Shown here: in pieces, positions 40,541 to 43,781 of the stretch | How positions within the stretch are numbered: position 1 is the stretch's first letter | How the letters are laid out: the number at the start of each line of letters is the position of its first letter | NCBI RefSeq assembly: GCF_014596445.1 | Contig: NZ_MECL01000259.1 | Span: 1 to 43,781, forward strand | Source of the DNA: Streptomyces sp. CBMA29 | Lineage (GTDB): Bacteria; Actinomycetota; Actinomycetes; Streptomycetales; Streptomycetaceae | DNA: 43,781 nucleotides | Direction of reading: 5' to 3' | Translations under genes and position numbers: made by a program | The notes under the pieces: generated by a model | Seen by the model: only the letters and a program-made list of their open reading frames with translations | Database searches by the model: none | What the model was told of the DNA's origin: nothing

Positions 40541-41803
40541 TCAGTCCAGGAACGAGGTTAGTGGCACCGCCGGATCGGACAGCCGCTCGGGGTCGACCGC
40601 GCGGCCGGAGCGGATGAGCCGCTGGATCGGGTCGGTGACGTCCCACACATTGACGTTCATCCCCGCCAGCACCCGACCTTCGTTCAGCCAGAAGGCGATG
40701 AACTGCCGCTTGCCCACATCGCCGCGGCACACCACCTGGTCGTACGAGCCGGGCGCCGCGTTCCCCGAGAACTCCATGCCCAGGTCGTACTGGTCGGAGA
40801 AGAAGTACGGGACCCGGTCGTACGACACCGGGCGGCCGAGCATGGCGCGGGCCGCGGCGGGGCCGCCGTTCAGCGCGTTCGCCCAGTGCTCGACGCGCAA
40901 CCGGCCTCCCAGCAGCGGGTGTTCGGCGTTGGCGACGTCGCCCGCGGCGAAGATGTCGGGGTTCGACGTGCGCAGCGAGGCGTCCACGGCGATGCCGCCG
41001 CCCTCGGCCGGGTCGACCAGGTCGAGTCCCGCGGTCTCGGCCAGCGCGGTGCGCGGGGCGGCGCCGATCGCGGCGAGCACGTCGTGCGCCGGGTGCTCCT
41101 CGCCGTCGTCGGTGAGCGCGGCGAGCACCATGCCGTCCTGGCCGGTGATCTCGGTGAGCCGGGCGCCGAAGTGGAAGCGGACGCCGTGCTCGGCGTGCAG
41201 GTCGGTGAAGACCGCGCCCAGTTCGGGGCCGAGCACCGAGTGCAGCGGCGTCGGCGCGGACTCCACGACGGTGACCTCGGCGCCGTAGCCGCGGGCCGCG
41301 GCGGCGACCTCCAGGCCGATCCAGCCCGCGCCCGCCACCACCAGGTGGCCGTTCTCCCGGCCGAGGCTGGTCAGCACGTGCTTGAGCCGGTCGGCGTGCG
41401 CGAGCCTGCGCAGGTGGTGCACCCCGGCCAGGTCCGTGCCCGGGATGTCCAGGCGGCGCGGCTCGGAGCCGGTGGCGAGCAGCAGCTTGTCGTACATCAG
41501 CGTCGTGCCGTCGCCGAGGCGGACGAATTTGGCGGCCGGGTCCAGGTGCACGACCGGCTGGCCCAGGTGCAGTTCGATGTCGTGCTCGGCGTACCAGGCG
41601 GTGTTCTGCACGAAGACCGAGTCGCGCTTGTCGGCACCGGTCAGGTAGCCCTTGGACAGGGGCGGGCGTTCATAGGGGTGGTCGCGCTCGTCGCCGATCA
41701 GTATCACCCGGCCGGTGAAACCCTCGGCCCGGAGCGTTTCGGCCGCCTTCGCCCCGGCGAGCCCTGCTCCGACGATCACGAAGGTTTCGTGTGCGTCCAC
41801 CAC
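40541..41803 (-). CDS. FAD/NAD(P)-dependent oxidoreductase (ferredoxin reductase type)
   Basis: This is a 420-residue two-dinucleotide-fold flavoprotein. It has FAD motif FVIVGAGLAGAKAAETLRAE at the N-terminus, NAD motif VVAGAGWIGLEVAAAARGYG near residue 155, the second FAD motif SNPDIFAAGDVAN, and the C-terminal reductase dimer domain ending VPLTSFLD. The family includes rubredoxin, putidaredoxin and ferredoxin reductases that feed electrons to oxygenases. No ferredoxin or P450 gene is adjacent. GTG 41803 is chosen for GGAGG six bases upstream. The 280-bp region upstream is GT-rich with repeated GTGCTCGTGCGTG-like units and no gene. Confidence 0.92.
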   Translation of the reverse strand: MVDAHETFVIVGAGLAGAKAAETLRAEGFTGRVILIGDERDHPYERPPLSKGYLTGADKRDSVFVQNTAWYAEHDIELHLGQPVVHLDPAAKFVRLGDGTTLMYDKLLLATGSEPRRLDIPGTDLAGVHHLRRLAHADRLKHVLTSLGRENGHLVVAGAGWIGLEVAAAARGYGAEVTVVESAPTPLHSVLGPELGAVFTDLHAEHGVRFHFGARLTEITGQDGMVLAALTDDGEEHPAHDVLAAIGAAPRTALAETAGLDLVDPAEGGGIAVDASLRTSNPDIFAAGDVANAEHPLLGGRLRVEHWANALNGGPAAARAMLGRPVSYDRVPYFFSDQYDLGMEFSGNAAPGSYDQVVCRGDVGKRQFIAFWLNEGRVLAGMNVNVWDVTDPIQRLIRSGRAVDPERLSDPAVPLTSFLD

Positions 41804-42082
41804 GGTGGCCCTCCAGGCGGGTCGGCGATCGGTACGTGTGCGAGCGTACGTGTACGTGTCGTGCGGTGCTGTGAGCGTGATGCTGTGTGCGTGGTGCTCG
41901 TGCGTGGTGCTCGTGCGTCCTGCTTGTGCGTTCCGCATGTGCGTACATACGAGCGTCCCGCACGTCAGGGCCGTCCGGAAGAGCGCCGCGCCGTCCTTCC
42001 CCTCGTGCTTCCTGCGCCCAGTGGGCATCCGGCCATATGCCGGGCGGGTATCCCGGCGTACCGGACGCCCCGTTTCCGGCGG

Positions 42083-43417
42083 TTACGCGTACAGCCGCGC
42101 GTGCAGGGCGGTGGCCGCCGCGTCGGTGAGGGAGGCGATCTGGTCGACGACCGCGCGGCGGCGGGCGCGGTCGTCGGGAGCGGCGTCGAAGATCCCGCGG
42201 AACTGCGGGTCAAGGCCCTCGGGGGCCCGCTCCAGCAGCCGCTGTGCCAGCTCGCCGATCACCACGCGCTGCTCGGCGCGGCGCTTGGCCTGCGCGGCGC
42301 GCTGCATGACGTACCGGTCCGCGACCGCCTTGAGAACGGCGCATTCGAGCCGCTGCTCGCGCGGCACGACGAGCTCCGCGCGGTAGCGGGTGAGGCGGCC
42401 GGTGCCGTAGCGCTCGCGGGTGGCGCTCTCGGCCGCGAGGCAGAAGCGGCCGATGAGCTGGGAGGCGGCGTCCTTGAGCCGCGCCTGGGCGAGCGCGGTG
42501 CCGTCGTAGCCGTGCGGCCACCAGGGTTGGTCGAGCAGCCGGTCGAGCGCCGCGGCCAGCTCGGCCGGGTCGGTGCCGGGCGGCACATAGCGGGCGGCGG
42601 CGCAGCCGAACACCTCGGCGCGCTCGGGGGCGGAGGTCAGCGCGCCGGGGTCGATGTGCCCGGCCTGGAGGCCGTCCTCCACGTCGTGCACCGAATACGC
42701 GACGTCGTCGGCCCAGTCCATGACCTGCGCCTCGAAGCACTGGCGGCCGTCGGGCGCGTCCTGCCGCAGCCAGTCGAAGACCGGCAGGTCGTCCTCGTAC
42801 GCGCCGAATTTGGGGCTGCCGGGTGTGGTGGGGTGGCCGCCGCGCGCCCACGGGTACTTGGTCGCCGCGTCCAGCGCGGCGCGGGTGAGATTGAGGCCGA
42901 CGCTGACCAGCGCGTCGCCGCCCGCCGGGTCCGGCACGAATTTCTTCGGCTCGATGCGGGTCAGCAGCCGCAGGCTCTGCGCGTTGCCTTCGAACCCGCC
43001 GCAGTCCTCGGCGAATCCGGCCAGCACCAGCTCGCCGTTGTGCCCGAACGGCGGGTGTCCGAGGTCGTGCGCCAGGCACGCCGTCTCGACCAGGTCGGGG
43101 TCGCAGCCGAGCGCCGCGCCCAGTTCCCTGCCGACCTGCGCGCACTCCAGCGAGTGCGTCAGCCGGGTGCGCGGGCTGGTGTCGATCGCCGCCGCGCTGT
43201 TGACGCCCGGGTCCACGACCTGCGTCTTCCCGGCCAGCCTGCGCAGCGCCGCCGAGTGCAGCACCCGCGCCCGGTCGCGCTGGAACGCCGTACGGCCCGG
43301 CCTCTTGTCCGGTTCCGTGACATACCGCTCCATATCGGCCTCGCCGTAGGGCCCGTACCGCTCGTACGGGCCCAGGTGCGCGGATGCCGCCCGCTGTGAC
43401 CGGTCCTTCTCTTCCAT
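42083..43417 (-). CDS. dgt: deoxyguanosinetriphosphate triphosphohydrolase-like protein
   Basis: This is a 444-residue HD-domain hydrolase that would split dNTPs into nucleoside and triphosphate. Metal ligands are visible: H88 (RTRLTHSLE) and H117-D118 with H121 (CLAHDLGHPPFGHNGE). A further Asp lies in MDWADDVAYSVHD. The N-terminus RPGRTAFQRDRARVLHSAAL is typical. The length is full for the family. ATG 43417 is the start. It helps keep nucleotide pools balanced. Some homologues restrict phage by removing dNTPs. Confidence 0.94.
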   Translation of the reverse strand: MEEKDRSQRAASAHLGPYERYGPYGEADMERYVTEPDKRPGRTAFQRDRARVLHSAALRRLAGKTQVVDPGVNSAAAIDTSPRTRLTHSLECAQVGRELGAALGCDPDLVETACLAHDLGHPPFGHNGELVLAGFAEDCGGFEGNAQSLRLLTRIEPKKFVPDPAGGDALVSVGLNLTRAALDAATKYPWARGGHPTTPGSPKFGAYEDDLPVFDWLRQDAPDGRQCFEAQVMDWADDVAYSVHDVEDGLQAGHIDPGALTSAPERAEVFGCAAARYVPPGTDPAELAAALDRLLDQPWWPHGYDGTALAQARLKDAASQLIGRFCLAAESATRERYGTGRLTRYRAELVVPREQRLECAVLKAVADRYVMQRAAQAKRRAEQRVVIGELAQRLLERAPEGLDPQFRGIFDAAPDDRARRRAVVDQIASLTDAAATALHARLYA

Positions 43418-43456
43418 ACCCGTGACGGTAACCGGCCCCGGCGACCTGCGGCGTAC

Positions 43457-43498
43457 GCGAGGGTGTCAGACCGGGCGGCGAGGGTGTCAGACCGGGCG
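43457..43498. repeat. perfect 21-bp tandem duplication at the CbiX-like gene end
   Basis: The 21-base unit GCGAGGGTGTCAGACCGGGC plus G occurs at 43457-43477 and 43478-43498. The stop codon of the chelatase-like gene lies in the second copy, so the duplication extends the region just past the gene rather than its protein. It probably arose by slippage. Confidence 0.85.
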
Positions 43499-43780
43499 CG
43501 CGACCGGCGGCCGGGCCGCCGGAGCCAGCGGTGGCCTGCCCCGCCGGCGGGCTTCGTCGTGCAGGAGAGCTTCGTCGTACCGGTGCAGTACGAGCTCGGC
43601 CATCGCGTCGTGCGCGCCGAGCGGGGCCGCAGCGATCCAGGGCGCGGCGGCCGAGGTCTGCGCGGCGAAACGGCCGGGGGCGGTGAAGTACGAGGCGACC
43701 GCGATCCGCCGGTGGCCGCGGGCGGAGAGCGCGGCCACGGCCTCGGCGACGGTCGGCGCGGCGGCCGAGGCGTACGCGGG
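43487..43780 (-). CDS. sirohydrochlorin chelatase (CbiX-like), C-terminal part
   Basis: The frame is open to the window edge, so the N-terminus is missing and 97 residues are visible. PAYASAAAPTVAEAVAALSA, then HRRIAVASYFTAPGRFAAQT, APLGAHDAMAELVLHRYDEA and a Pro/Arg-rich tail match the C-terminal half of CbiX/SirB-type chelatases. These insert cobalt or iron into sirohydrochlorin for cobalamin or sirohaem. It is on the same strand as dgt. The metal cannot be told from this part. Confidence 0.75.
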   Translation of the reverse strand, partial: PAYASAAAPTVAEAVAALSARGHRRIAVASYFTAPGRFAAQTSAAAPWIAAAPLGAHDAMAELVLHRYDEALLHDEARRRGRPPLAPAARPPVARPV

Positions 43781-43781
43781 C

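Noticed and set aside
41822..41960. GT-rich repeats before the oxidoreductase as a regulatory array
   Set aside because: The units are irregular and low-complexity; no consistent period could be defined by eye.

Overview
The window is high-GC actinobacterial DNA, almost certainly the chromosome of a Streptomyces or a very close relative. The reasons are strong G/C bias at third codon positions, frequent GTG starts with strong ribosome binding sites, tRNA genes without an encoded CCA, and the adjacent pair of an HrdA-type sigma factor and DnaG primase. The rightmost third (27-43.8 kb) looks like ordinary core chromosome. The middle (about 17.6-26.2 kb) is a decayed accessory island. The left end (1-9.7 kb) is a type VII secretion (T7SS) locus.

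1-9.7 kb, T7SS module. A minus-strand single-pass membrane protein (cut by the window edge) diverges from an operon of six genes: a WXG100-type helical hairpin protein, a 1483-residue EccC/EssC ATPase with an FHA-like N-terminus, a second small Esx-like protein, a 476-residue membrane-inserting putative substrate, and two unrecognised proteins joined by a start/stop overlap. A small orphan gene follows. EccB, EccD, EccE and mycosin are not in the window.

9.6-12.0 kb, iron uptake. An EfeU-EfeO fusion on the minus strand has IdeR/DmdR-like iron boxes upstream. It is translationally coupled to an efeB gene that stops after about 76 codons, just past the Tat signal. The truncation lies exactly where the T7SS segment begins, so this looks like a rearrangement junction.

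12.2-17.6 kb. Two short-chain dehydrogenases, an XRE/MmyB-type regulator preceded by a 26-bp direct repeat, a small protein, a lipoprotein and a Tat-exported beta-propeller-type protein.

17.6-26.2 kb, decayed island next to a CAU-anticodon tRNA. It holds a membrane protein, a TetR pseudogene broken by a 23-bp tandem duplication, frameshifted and nonsense-mutated small genes, short orphan genes, small membrane proteins split by an IS5-type element (12-bp inverted repeats, TAA target duplication, a degenerate transposase and an unrelated passenger gene), and a VapBC toxin-antitoxin pair with a palindromic operator. Three tRNA genes (one CAU, two near-identical Asn) close the region.

26.8-43.8 kb, core. 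YtxH-like protein, FGGY sugar kinase, a nine-copy 15-bp tandem array, a heterodimeric ABC exporter with one degenerate ATP site, an MprF/DUF2156 membrane protein, hrdA, dnaG, a secreted GH9 glycosidase, a GNAT acetyltransferase, an FAD/NAD oxidoreductase, a dGTPase-like HD hydrolase and the end of a CbiX-type chelatase.
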